Positions 1 to 6,857 of a stretch of DNA of 8,767 nt are shown in pieces; within the stretch, counting starts at the first letter, position 1; every line of letters starts with the position of its first letter. The notes beneath the pieces are model-generated. The model did not search any database, was not told where the DNA came from, and worked only from the letters and a program-made list of their open reading frames with translations. Both the position numbers and the translations under genes were made by a program. Source of the DNA: Lentisphaeria bacterium (GTDB taxonomy: Bacteria > Verrucomicrobiota > Lentisphaeria > Victivallales > GWF2-50-93); NCBI GenBank assembly GCA_020056205.1, contig JAGVIF010000020.1, forward strand, positions 1 to 8,767. The letters are read 5' to 3'.

Positions 1-2
1 CG

Positions 3-482
3 GTTCTTCTACCGGGCGTCTATATCGAAGGAAACGCGGTCATCGGAGAAAATTGCAAGATAGGACCAAACTGCTATATAAGAGGGAATACGTCAATCGG
101 GAACGAGTGCCATATCGGACAGGCCGTTGAAATAAAAAATTCAATAATCATGGATAAAGTGAGCATCGGGCATCTCAGCTACGTTGGAGACTCGATAGTC
201 GGGAACAACAGCAATCTCGGAGCCGGAACCATCACGGCAAACTTCCGCCACGACGGGCAAAACCACAGGTCAATGGTTGACGGAGAACTTAAAGACACCG
301 GCAGACGAAAATTCGGCGCGATAATCGGCAACGATGTCCACACCGGAATCCACACGGGCATCTATCCCGGAAGAAAAATCTGGAATGGGCAAACGACGCT
401 GCCAGGCGCAATCGTCCACAAAGACATTGAGAGTATCAAAGTGTCAGAGTGTCAAAGTATCAAAGTGTCGATAATTGGATGA
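3..482 (+). CDS. GlmU-like left-handed beta-helix acetyltransferase domain (5' truncated)
   Basis: This is the C-terminal 159 residues of a larger protein; the reading frame is open to the left edge, so its N-terminus lies outside the window. Hexapeptide-type repeats (I/V-G-x-N turns such as VIGENCKIG and SIVGNNSNLGAG) run through the fragment and indicate a left-handed beta-helix. The motif GHLSYVGD followed by GAGTITANFRHDG matches the acetyltransferase active-site region of GlmU; the histidine encoded at 171-173 corresponds to the catalytic base His363 of the E. coli enzyme. The RRKFGAIIG and TGIYPGRKI segments are more like the archaeal-type bifunctional sugar-1-phosphate nucleotidylyltransferase/acetyltransferase than E. 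coli GlmU. In that family the missing N-terminal half is a nucleotidyltransferase, so the likely role is UDP-GlcNAc or a related nucleotide-sugar synthesis in the cytoplasm. The exact sugar cannot be told. The last ~15 residues (SIKVSECQSIKVS) are encoded by an 8-bp tandem repeat and are probably not part of the fold. Confidence 0.85.
   Translation, partial: VLLPGVYIEGNAVIGENCKIGPNCYIRGNTSIGNECHIGQAVEIKNSIIMDKVSIGHLSYVGDSIVGNNSNLGAGTITANFRHDGQNHRSMVDGELKDTGRRKFGAIIGNDVHTGIHTGIYPGRKIWNGQTTLPGAIVHKDIESIKVSECQSIKVSIIG
432..471 (+). repeat. Five tandem copies of an 8-bp unit, consensus AGTRTCAA
   Basis: The units are AGTATCAA (432), AGTGTCAG (440), AGTGTCAA (448), AGTATCAA (456) and AGTGTCGA (464), with no gaps. 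The array lies inside the 3' end of the upstream coding frame. Because three 8-bp units equal eight codons, it encodes a repeating peptide tail (SIKVS twice). It probably belongs to the intergenic repeat landscape and has moved the stop codon. Confidence 0.8.
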
Positions 483-550
483 TTGCACGATTTAAAAATC
501 TCTAAATCTTAAAATCGCCAAATACTGAGAGTGCGGGAGTGAAAGAAATT

Positions 551-613
551 AGAAAGTAGGATTTAGAAAGTAAAAAGTAGAAAGTAGAAAACTTAAAACC
601 TAACACTTAAAAC
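551..613 (+). repeat. Degenerate heptamer-periodic A-rich repeat tract
   Basis: Seven-base periodicity can be read directly. AGAAAGT occurs at 551, 565 and 579 (exactly 14 bp apart), with AAAAAGT at 572 and AGAAAAC at 586. In the same phase TTAAAAC occurs at 593 and 607, so the 9-mer ACTTAAAAC repeats at 591 and 605. TAAATCT (503) and TAAAATC (510) upstream show the same period. The tract is non-coding and its function is unknown. Confidence 0.65.
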
Positions 614-618
614 TAATT

Positions 619-680
619 TTGTTGGAGTTCACAACTTCAGTTGTGTGGTTTGTTGGAGTTCACAGCTTTAGCGTGAGTTT
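619..680 (+). repeat. Two tandem ~31-bp units with an internal hairpin
   Basis: The 14-mer TTGTTGGAGTTCAC is repeated exactly at 619-632 and 650-663, giving a 31-bp period. The remainder of each unit diverges. The first unit carries a perfect stem CACAACT/AGTTGTG with a 2-nt loop (630-645). The second carries a weaker version (CAC-A-GCT, TT, AGC-GTG; 661-675), so the fold is kept while the bases differ. It resembles a small dispersed palindromic repeat and lies just upstream of the next gene. Confidence 0.7.
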
Positions 681-700
681 TAAAATCTAAGACACTAAAA

Positions 701-1816
701 ATGAGAGACAAGAATAATTTTATAGATGGAAGATTCTGGAAGGCGTCCTTTGGCGATTCATCCGACAATCCCGTTGCGAAATTCGCAATAGGAAATGATA
801 ACGGGTCATTGTTGTTGTCCGGCATTGCTTTCGATGGAATGAAGGAGTCGCGCGGAATCAATGCCGTGTTTAGGAAAAACGCCTCCGAACATGAAGGAGA
901 ATTTATCATAAGGACTTCTTCGACAATGCCTTACGCCGGAGATACTATCGTAAGGAGAAGATATGAGTTCACCGGCGATTTTGTCGAAATAGTGAGCGAT
1001 ATAAGCACAAGGCGAACGATGAAATTAAAAACTCTTTCCGTTGACTCGCTGTTGCTTTCAGGCGAATGGAACTTAAAAGGACTTCTTCTTTATGACGGAA
1101 TTTCCAATACTCCCAAATGGGTTGATTCTCCGCGCCCGCCTTTTGCCGACTCCTTGCCGTTTCTTTCGGCAGTATTCGAATCCTCATCGGGAGGAATTCT
1201 CGAAACCGGAACCGGAGACGACCTTTGGAGATGGGAAATAGCCCGCAGAACAAACAACGCTTTTGCGAATTTCGCAATCCGCAAACAGGATAAAGGCTGG
1301 GCAATAAAAAGAAATGTCCTTGCATGGAATGAAGAATCAGACCTTCCCGCAAAAGACATGAGGTTTTCGTGGTATTTATTTTTAGGAGGAAGGGCAGGGG
1401 AGGGACAGAAAGAGAAAGGGTTGAATGCGGATACTGTCGAAAAGATAGACTTGAGGAAATTAAAATCTGAATGTCCGGACGACGCGAAAATCGCATGGAA
1501 TGGCGGTTTAAGCGACTACCCGTGTTTTCATTCAAACTGGACAAGGGGACGTCTCAAGAAAATAGCAAGGGTGTTTGATGCGGGCGGGAAAGAGCGAAAC
1601 CTGACCATTTCTCCCACGGAACTTTTCCTCTGCGACTCGGCATCTCATCTTTCGCGCGGAAACGATAGAAAGATTTCTCATTGGAATATTATAGAAATCA
1701 ACAAGTTCAAAAAATGGGCGAACAGATTGCTGAAGAAAAACGGCTCCGCATTCTCCCTTGAGCTTCCCCCCGAATCCCCGTTGCGCAACCTGCCGTCAAT
1801 ATTCAGGAGACAGTAG
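701..1816 (+). CDS. Uncharacterised 371-residue protein
   Basis: I do not recognise this family. The frame is uninterrupted for 371 codons, has ordinary composition and contains no frameshift. An in-frame stop at 674-676 limits how far upstream it can begin, and ATG at 701 is the first good start, although no Shine-Dalgarno sequence precedes it. There is no signal peptide and no convincing membrane segment, so the product is probably cytoplasmic. The first ~240 residues alternate short hydrophobic and polar stretches with many Trp, Phe and Tyr (for example WRWEIARR and FSWYLFLGG, near residues 176 and 223), which suggests a beta-rich, possibly carbohydrate-handling fold; this is only an impression. 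The C-terminal ~90 residues are markedly basic (RGRLKKIARV, NKFKKWANRLLKK). It is isolated between two non-coding spacers, so no operon partner helps, though a sugar-nucleotide enzyme gene lies upstream. Confidence 0.7.
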   Translation: MRDKNNFIDGRFWKASFGDSSDNPVAKFAIGNDNGSLLLSGIAFDGMKESRGINAVFRKNASEHEGEFIIRTSSTMPYAGDTIVRRRYEFTGDFVEIVSDISTRRTMKLKTLSVDSLLLSGEWNLKGLLLYDGISNTPKWVDSPRPPFADSLPFLSAVFESSSGGILETGTGDDLWRWEIARRTNNAFANFAIRKQDKGWAIKRNVLAWNEESDLPAKDMRFSWYLFLGGRAGEGQKEKGLNADTVEKIDLRKLKSECPDDAKIAWNGGLSDYPCFHSNWTRGRLKKIARVFDAGGKERNLTISPTELFLCDSASHLSRGNDRKISHWNIIEINKFKKWANRLLKKNGSAFSLELPPESPLRNLPSIFRRQ

Positions 1817-1828
1817 CCAGCGTCCGAC

Positions 1829-1854
1829 CCCGAGCGCTTACGCCTCGGTGTTCT
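1829..1854 (+). terminator. Weak terminator-like hairpin after the unknown gene
   Basis: CCGAG (1830-1834) pairs with CTCGG (1844-1848) across a 9-nt loop that can itself partly pair. The stem lies 13 nt after the stop codon at 1814-1816. Only a broken T-rich tail (TGTTCT) follows, so termination is uncertain. Confidence 0.25.
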
Positions 1855-1976
1855 ATCAAAAATTGGCGCTATTGTCATCAAGTTATCAACAGGCATCCAT
1901 TGTTTAATTTGTAAGTTGCTTACCATTATGTATTTAAGGTTGACAATCCTGTTTGGCGCGCATACACGCAACTTAA

Positions 1977-1992
1977 CATAATATATATTATG
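1977..1992. repeat. Perfect 16-bp AT-rich palindrome upstream of the tad-type genes
   Basis: CATAATATATATTATG equals its own reverse complement over all 16 bases. It lies 193 bp before the cpaB start and 31 bp after a TTGACA box. It could be an operator for a dimeric regulator or a -10-type element, but chance is possible in AT-rich DNA. Confidence 0.4.
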
Positions 1993-2185
1993 CGACGTTA
2001 GATATTGGGTCGGCATCGGAATCGGTATTGATCGAATCTACTCCATATTCAGCCGAATTGGTTTAAATAATTTGGTGATTGGCAATTGGAAATAAAACAA
2101 ACCGGTATTAGGTTATGTGAAATTTCCAGGATATGGGGCAGTTAGGATTCAGAATGAGAAAATTCAAAAACGGAGTTTTATTAAG

Positions 2186-2977
2186 ATGAAACAGAAGATG
2201 ATGATTGTATTGGCGCTTTTCTTTGGTGTTCTCGCGTTTACTCTAACTTATTATCAGATTAAGTATGAGAGGGACAAGCTTTTTCGCTCGGCGAAAGATG
2301 TTGATTTGATTAAGATGAAGAAATCCCTGACGCAGGGAGAGAAGATAACGGCAGCCGACATTGAATTATTCCAGACCAAGATTTTTGCCGGCGTTGGACG
2401 GGTTGAGATCGAATGGAAGGACAGCAACAATATTATTGGAAGAAAGGTTTCCGCATCCGTTTTAAAGGGTGAAGTTTTAAAATGGTTTCAGCTTGAAGAG
2501 GATTTTGTGCTAAAAAGGGAGGGGCTTGCGGGGATAATTCCGCCCGGACTGCGCGCCGTATCCATAGCCGTAGACACAACATCATCGGTTACGGGGCTTG
2601 TGAAGCCGAGCCAACATGTTGACATAGTCGGGACTTTTCACTTTCCAGAGATGAAAGGCGATAAGTCGCTTGACACCATAACCCTGACCATTCTGCAAAA
2701 TGTCGTGGTCTTGGCGACGGGTACCCAAATGGCGGCTTATTCATCCGGCGCTGAGGCCAAGACAAAGGGATATAATACCGTTACTCTCGCTCTCTCCCCG
2801 AAAGAGGTTGAGATGATAGTTTTCGCAACCCAAAAAGGCAAGTTGAGCCTTAGCCTTAGGCATTACGAGGATGCCAAATTTCAGTACGATCTGCAGAGCG
2901 TCAACTTCAAATATCTTGAGCAAAACATAGACAAATACACCAGGGAGCGCGAAACGTTTTTGAAAAACTATAAATAA
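2186..2977 (+). CDS. cpaB: Flp/Tad pilus assembly protein CpaB (RcpC family)
   Basis: CpaB/RcpC proteins are inner-membrane-anchored periplasmic factors of the Tad (Flp pilus) system and are thought to work with the outer-membrane secretin. I chose ATG 2186 (263 residues). It places the hydrophobic anchor (residues 5-23) directly after a short MKQK leader, and GGAG at 2172-2175 is a usable ribosome site. A GTG at 2117 would add 23 polar residues in front of the anchor and has only a poor ribosome site. A SAF-like region spans about residues 40-105 (SLTQGEKITAADIE, then SVLKGEVLKW). The family signature follows: PPGLRAVSIAVD at 119-130, GLVKPSQHVDIVGTF at 137-151, and a late VTLALSPKEVEMIVFATQKG segment. 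Length fits the family. The stop is 5 nt before the cpaF start, so the two are surely co-transcribed. Confidence 0.88.
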   Translation: MKQKMMIVLALFFGVLAFTLTYYQIKYERDKLFRSAKDVDLIKMKKSLTQGEKITAADIELFQTKIFAGVGRVEIEWKDSNNIIGRKVSASVLKGEVLKWFQLEEDFVLKREGLAGIIPPGLRAVSIAVDTTSSVTGLVKPSQHVDIVGTFHFPEMKGDKSLDTITLTILQNVVVLATGTQMAAYSSGAEAKTKGYNTVTLALSPKEVEMIVFATQKGKLSLSLRHYEDAKFQYDLQSVNFKYLEQNIDKYTRERETFLKNYK

Positions 2978-2982
2978 GAGTT

Positions 2983-4734
2983 ATGTTTAAGATTCTCATA
3001 AAACAACCCGATAAGAAAGACTCTGAGGCTAATCTCGTCAGCGGCGTATATCGCATTGGAAGCAGTCCGGCTTCGCATATCCAGTTCAATCATCCTGAAA
3101 TCTCGGCGCGCCACGCGCAACTGATTGTTTCCGACGAAAACATAAAAGTCTGCGATTGCGGCAGTTCCAACGGCACATTTCTTGACGGCGCAAAAATCGG
3201 AAACGAGCCGGTGAATGCCCGGATAGGATCGCTGATCGGCATTGGAATGCTTGAAATATCCGTTTTATCACAGGAAACGCATCAGCCCTCTCAATCCTCC
3301 CCTGCCCTTACAAGCCATATCCTTGCCGACCCGCAGAAAAAGAAGCAAATTGAATTCGAGTTGGAAAAAGCTGCGTCTAAAGGCCTCAAGGAATCCAAAA
3401 AAGCGGGCTTCAAGTCGCCAATAATATCAATATCGGGGATATCAGAAGAAGCCCGTCCTATTGTTCAGGAGATAAAACGCCACGCGCATGCCGAATTACT
3501 TAAACGTCTGAATCTCAAAAGGATGGCGCTTTCCGGAGCATCGGAAGATGAACTGGCCGAAAAGGCGAAAAGCACAATTCACGATATAATGCTCGAACTC
3601 TCCGTTCCCCTGCCCCATGGCGTTACGGTGGAAAAAATAGAGAGGGAACTTGTTAATGAGGCAATCGGACTCGGCCCTCTTGAAGATCTTATAGGGATTC
3701 CGGAAATAACTGAAATAATGGTCAACGGTCCAAACAACGTCTACATCGAAAAAGACGGCATATTATACAAAACCGACACTGCGTTTGCCAGCGACAGTCA
3801 GGCGATGGCCGCCATAGAAAGAATCGTATCGCCGCTCGGACGAAGGATTGATGAAAGCTCTCCGATGGTTGACGCCAGGCTGAAAGACGGTTCCCGCGTC
3901 AACGCGATCATCCCGCCGCTCTCCCTCGTCGGCCCAACTATAACGATAAGAAAATTCTCAAAAACGCCATTTCAGGTTCACGACCTTGTCAGATTCGGTT
4001 CTCTCTCAAATGAAATGGCCAGATTTTTAGAAGCCTGCGTCCAGGTAAGGAAAAATACAATAATATCCGGCGGAACCGGCTCCGGAAAGACCACTTTGCT
4101 TAATGTCCTCAGCTCATTTCTCCCGGAAAGAGAACGCATTGTAACTATAGAAGACGCCGCCGAACTCCAGCTTAAACAGCAGCATGTGGTGCGTCTCGAA
4201 GCGCGCCCGCCGAATATTGAGGGAAGAGGAGAAATATCAATAAGGGATCTTGTGCGCAACTCTCTGCGAATGCGTCCCGACAGAATAGTAGTTGGCGAGT
4301 GCCGGGGCGGTGAAGCCTTGGACATGCTTCAGGCTATGAATACCGGACACGACGGCTCGCTGACCACAATACACTCGAATTCTCCGAGAGACGCCCTTGC
4401 CAGGCTTGAAACCCTTGTGTTGATGGCCGGCTTTAACCTTCCACTGAGAGCTATAAGAGAGCAAATAGCTTCAGCCATTACGATTATTGTCCAGGTTGAC
4501 CGGCAGAAGGATGGAACGCGAAAGGTGACCGACATAAGCGAGATCGTAAAAATGGAAGGCGACATTATAACGATGCAGGATATATTCAAATTCAAGCACG
4601 AGGGATGGTCGCCTGACGGGAAGATAACGGGCAGGCATTATCCGTGCGGAAATATTCCCACATTCATGGAGGAAATTCGAAGGTCCAACATAAACCTCGA
4701 AATATCAATTTTCAATGACGGGGCTATCAGATGA
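2983..4734 (+). CDS. cpaF: FHA-domain CpaF/TadA secretion ATPase
   Basis: This is the hexameric cytoplasmic motor ATPase (VirB11/TadA/CpaF branch of type II/IV secretion ATPases) that powers Flp pilus assembly. The 583-residue protein is longer than a standard CpaF because residues 1-95 form an FHA domain. Its phosphothreonine-binding residues are visible: R24 and G26 in YRIG, S41 and H44 in SARH, and N63 in SSNGT. A charged linker (about 100-160) leads to the CpaF N-terminal domain ([14 protein letters not shown] at 225-237, ITEIMVNGP at 242-250). The ATPase core has Walker [10 protein letters not shown] at 363-371 with K369, then [11 protein letters not shown] with the Walker B glutamate E439, and the histidine-box region [14 protein letters not shown] at 454-467. 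All catalytic motifs look intact. The last 4 nt overlap the tadB start (ATGA), so translation is probably coupled. The FHA fusion suggests control by a Ser/Thr kinase, which is inference; no kinase gene is in the window. Confidence 0.93.
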   Translation: MFKILIKQPDKKDSEANLVSGVYRIGSSPASHIQFNHPEISARHAQLIVSDENIKVCDCGSSNGTFLDGAKIGNEPVNARIGSLIGIGMLEISVLSQETHQPSQSSPALTSHILADPQKKKQIEFELEKAASKGLKESKKAGFKSPIISISGISEEARPIVQEIKRHAHAELLKRLNLKRMALSGASEDELAEKAKSTIHDIMLELSVPLPHGVTVEKIERELVNEAIGLGPLEDLIGIPEITEIMVNGPNNVYIEKDGILYKTDTAFASDSQAMAAIERIVSPLGRRIDESSPMVDARLKDGSRVNAIIPPLSLVGPTITIRKFSKTPFQVHDLVRFGSLSNEMARFLEACVQVRKNTIISGGTGSGKTTLLNVLSSFLPERERIVTIEDAAELQLKQQHVVRLEARPPNIEGRGEISIRDLVRNSLRMRPDRIVVGECRGGEALDMLQAMNTGHDGSLTTIHSNSPRDALARLETLVLMAGFNLPLRAIREQIASAITIIVQVDRQKDGTRKVTDISEIVKMEGDIITMQDIFKFKHEGWSPDGKITGRHYPCGNIPTFMEEIRRSNINLEISIFNDGAIR

Positions 4735-5621
4735 ACTCTTTTGCGTTGACGATACTTGCAAGCGTCTGCTCCGGCATCTCGGCCGCCATCGCCTCAATGG
4801 TGATAATAGATTTTTTTATGCAGGCGTCCGGAAAATACAGGGAGCGCTATGTGAAGGAAACCTCAGCCGAATTTGATGAAATTCTCCTCCAGATTCCCCC
4901 TGAAAAAATAGCCGACCTCACGCTTGCCATATCATTCTTGAGTTCCCTTGTAGCCGTGATAACCGTCGGCGCCGCAGGCTCGTCGTGGTCGTTGTCGAAA
5001 TCCATTTTTGTGGCGATTGCCGCTTTCATCATAACCCTGCCTGTGCCAAGATATTACATAAGGTATTTAAAAAAAACAAGGCTCATAAAATTCAACGAAC
5101 AACTTGAGGATGCCCTGAATTCGATGAGTAGCGCGCTCAAGGCCGGGTTCAGCATCAGCCAGGCATTGGAGGGGATAGCGGAGGAAAACAGAAAGCCTAT
5201 ATCAATAGAATTTCGTCTCCTCATGCAGGAAATACGGCTCGGAGTTCCGTTTGAAAATGCCCTCGACAACATGGTGAAAAGGATAGAAAGCGACGACTTC
5301 GAACTCGTTTCCATCGCGATACTTACAGCGCGCCAAACCGGCGGCGAACTCACGGTCGTCTTTGAAAGGCTCTCCGCGATGATACGGGAAAGAATGAGAA
5401 TAGCAGGGCGTCTCCGCGCTCTGACCGCCCAAGGCCGCCTTCAGGCCTATATAGTCGGCTCCCTCCCCTATCTCCTGATGCTTGTGATGAACTATATAGC
5501 TCCCGAAATGATGTCAGGATTCTTCAATTCCATACAGGGAATAGCGATGATAACAGGGGCCTCTGTCCTCGTTTTTATCGGCTTCCTCACTATCAGAAAA
5601 ATCACTAATATTGACATCTGA
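4731..5621 (+). CDS. tadB: Tad secretion inner-membrane platform protein TadB (T2SSF domain)
   Basis: TadB is one of two GspF/PilC-like inner-membrane platform proteins that contact the CpaF/TadA motor. The 296 residues show the usual layout: an N-terminal membrane segment (about 5-29), a second pair at about 62-82 and 90-106, a cytoplasmic T2SSF domain at about 123-240, and a C-terminal pair at about 240-256 and 270-287. The domain includes the typical helix FNEQLEDALNSMSSALKAGF, then SISQALEGIA, and the second half LARQTGGEL-like segment LTARQTGGELTVVFERL. It starts inside the end of cpaF through an ATGA overlap. In most Tad loci tadC follows directly, but here an unrelated gene begins 35 nt downstream. 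Only one T2SSF domain is present, so this is not a tadB-tadC fusion. Confidence 0.9.
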   Translation: MNSFALTILASVCSGISAAIASMVIIDFFMQASGKYRERYVKETSAEFDEILLQIPPEKIADLTLAISFLSSLVAVITVGAAGSSWSLSKSIFVAIAAFIITLPVPRYYIRYLKKTRLIKFNEQLEDALNSMSSALKAGFSISQALEGIAEENRKPISIEFRLLMQEIRLGVPFENALDNMVKRIESDDFELVSIAILTARQTGGELTVVFERLSAMIRERMRIAGRLRALTAQGRLQAYIVGSLPYLLMLVMNYIAPEMMSGFFNSIQGIAMITGASVLVFIGFLTIRKITNIDI

Positions 5622-5643
5622 TGATTGGTTAATATTTACAAAT

Positions 5644-5649
5644 AGGAGG
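5644..5649 (+). promoter_or_regulatory. Strong Shine-Dalgarno site (AGGAGG) of the UroD-like gene
   Basis: A perfect AGGAGG lies 7 nt before ATG 5657 and decides this start over the in-frame ATGs two and five codons later. No terminator is visible between tadB and this site, so read-through from the tad block is possible. Confidence 0.8.
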
Positions 5650-5656
5650 TTGGGCA

Positions 5657-6745
5657 ATGTCAATGACAGGCATGGAAAGGATTTCCAGAATTCTTAAGAG
5701 GAAATCAGTTGATCGGATAGGGCTTTTCGAGCATTTCTGGGGAGATACGCAAAAGGCGTGGACGGAGCGGGGGCATTTAAAGCCCGATGAGGATCTCACC
5801 GAACATTTTAATTTTGATATGACGGAAATGTGGCCTTTCTATTGCGTGGCCGATCTTGATTTCAAAGTCGAGACAATTGAAGAGGATAGCGAGACGATTC
5901 TCGAAAAAAATGGGAATTACGCCGTTCTCCGCAGGCATAAACTGCATGACGCCACACCGGAGCACGTTGATTTCACCGTCAAAGACAGGGCCGGCTGGGA
6001 GGAACTTATCAAGCCTCTTCTGAAGCCTGAAAGAAGACGCATTAATTTTCAGGGCTACAAAGAGGCGAAGGAAAAGGCCGCGAAAGCGGACAGGTTTTTC
6101 TGCTGGTCCGGAGTAAACGTCTTCGAACAAATTCATCCTGTATGCGGACATGAATATATGCTCATCGGAATGGCGATGGATTCGGACTGGATCAGAGATA
6201 TGGCCGAGACATATTCAAGGTTGAGTATCGAGCTTATGGAACTGCTTTTCGCCGAATGCGGCAAACCGGACGGAATCTGGTTTTACGAGGATATGGGCTT
6301 CAAGGAAAGGCCTTTTATGTCGCCGGAAATGTATAGGGAAATTATTCAGCCGTCGCACAAGAAAACATTTGATTACGCGCATTCCATCGGACTTCCGGTC
6401 ATTGTTCATTCATGCGGATACGTTGAGCCTCTTGTTCCCGGACTTATCGAGGCCGGAATGGATTGTCTGCAGGTCATCGAAATCAAAGCCGGAATGGATA
6501 TCCTGCGGCTCAAGAAAAATTTCGGACACAAAATCGCCCTGTGTGGCGGGATGGATGCCAGAAATTTAGTCGCCAACGACCTTAAGGCTATAAAAAACGA
6601 ACTTGAGGAAAAGATTCCCGCAGTGATGAAGGGTTCGGGGTACATCCTCCACTCGGATCACTCAATCCCCAACAATTGCGATTACGAGACATACCGCTTT
6701 TTTGTTGACGAGGGACTGCGCCTAGGGAAATACCTGAACTCGTGA
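5657..6745 (+). CDS. Uroporphyrinogen decarboxylase-like protein (MtaA/CmuA superfamily)
   Basis: The 362-residue protein belongs to the UroD/methyltransferase-1 TIM-barrel superfamily, which includes HemE and the corrinoid-linked methyltransferases MtaA, MtbA and CmuA. It opens with the family-typical MTGMERISRILKRKSVDRI. A metal-binding-like H-x-C motif is at H251-S252-C253 (VIVHSCGYV), followed by GLIEAGMDCLQVIE and a CGGMD turn at C296. The third zinc ligand of MtaA/MtbA is a cysteine in a PGC segment; here the matching stretch reads GYILHSDHSIP (329-338), with no cysteine. HemE itself lacks this pattern, so haem synthesis is unlikely. Such paralogues are common in anaerobes and uncultured lineages, often near methyl-transfer or demethylation genes, but no corrinoid protein is nearby and the substrate is unknown. 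It is 35 nt downstream of tadB; a functional link to the pilus genes is not expected. Confidence 0.85.
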   Translation: MSMTGMERISRILKRKSVDRIGLFEHFWGDTQKAWTERGHLKPDEDLTEHFNFDMTEMWPFYCVADLDFKVETIEEDSETILEKNGNYAVLRRHKLHDATPEHVDFTVKDRAGWEELIKPLLKPERRRINFQGYKEAKEKAAKADRFFCWSGVNVFEQIHPVCGHEYMLIGMAMDSDWIRDMAETYSRLSIELMELLFAECGKPDGIWFYEDMGFKERPFMSPEMYREIIQPSHKKTFDYAHSIGLPVIVHSCGYVEPLVPGLIEAGMDCLQVIEIKAGMDILRLKKNFGHKIALCGGMDARNLVANDLKAIKNELEEKIPAVMKGSGYILHSDHSIPNNCDYETYRFFVDEGLRLGKYLNS

Positions 6746-6779
6746 CAGATTTAGAAGTGCGTTGAATCGTTGAATAATC

Positions 6780-6796
6780 GTCGCGCTTGCCGCGAC
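6780..6796. other. GC-rich hairpin downstream of the UroD-like gene
   Basis: GTCGCG (6780-6785) and CGCGAC (6791-6796) form a perfect 6-bp stem with a 5-nt loop, 34 nt after the stop codon. The following tract is A-rich rather than T-rich, so it does not fit a classic intrinsic terminator of the + strand. Confidence 0.45.
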
Positions 6797-6857
6797 CGCA
6801 AAAAATAACGCGGCGTGATCGGGACATACCGTAAAGATATACCCGCTCCCGCGCTGA

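Larger units (their letters stand above)
1817..2185 (+). other. 369-bp intergenic gap with no supported gene
   Basis: No convincing coding region is present on either strand. Visible structure includes a small hairpin at 1830-1848, a gtaag/cttac inverted repeat at 1911-1923, and an 8-bp inverted repeat TAAGTTGC (1912-1919) versus GCAACTTA (1968-1975). There is also a perfect -35-like TTGACA at 1940-1945 without a good -10 at the right distance, a 16-bp AT palindrome at 1977-1992, and three tandem TCGGNA hexamers at 2010-2027. The promoter of the cpaB-cpaF-tadB block should lie here, but I cannot place it. Confidence 0.6.

Noticed and set aside
619..680. Possible CRISPR repeats
   Set aside because: There are only two adjacent units, with no unique spacer between them and no cas genes.
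969..1544. Minus-strand open frame of 191 codons inside the unknown gene
   Set aside because: It lies wholly antisense to the longer 701-1816 frame, and its Ser/Leu/Arg-rich product looks like a composition artefact.
1940..1968. Full sigma70 promoter built on the TTGACA at 1940
   Set aside because: At the 17-nt spacing the -10 hexamer would be TACACG, only three matches to consensus; I list only the -35-like box.
1928..1981. 17-codon open frame starting at ATG 1928
   Set aside because: It is very short, has no ribosome site and nothing recognisable in the product; it overlaps the inverted repeats.
1678..2016. Minus-strand open frame of 112 codons covering the gap after the unknown gene
   Set aside because: Half of it is antisense to the 701-1816 gene, there is no ribosome site, and the translated sequence shows no recognisable domain.
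2117..2185. GTG start giving cpaB 23 extra N-terminal residues
   Set aside because: The extension is polar, precedes the membrane anchor and has only a poor ribosome site; ATG 2186 has GGAG upstream and a normal short leader.
6780..6806. Intrinsic terminator after the UroD-like gene
   Set aside because: The stem is good but is followed by an A tract, not a T tract, on the coding strand; on the other strand the T tract precedes the stem.
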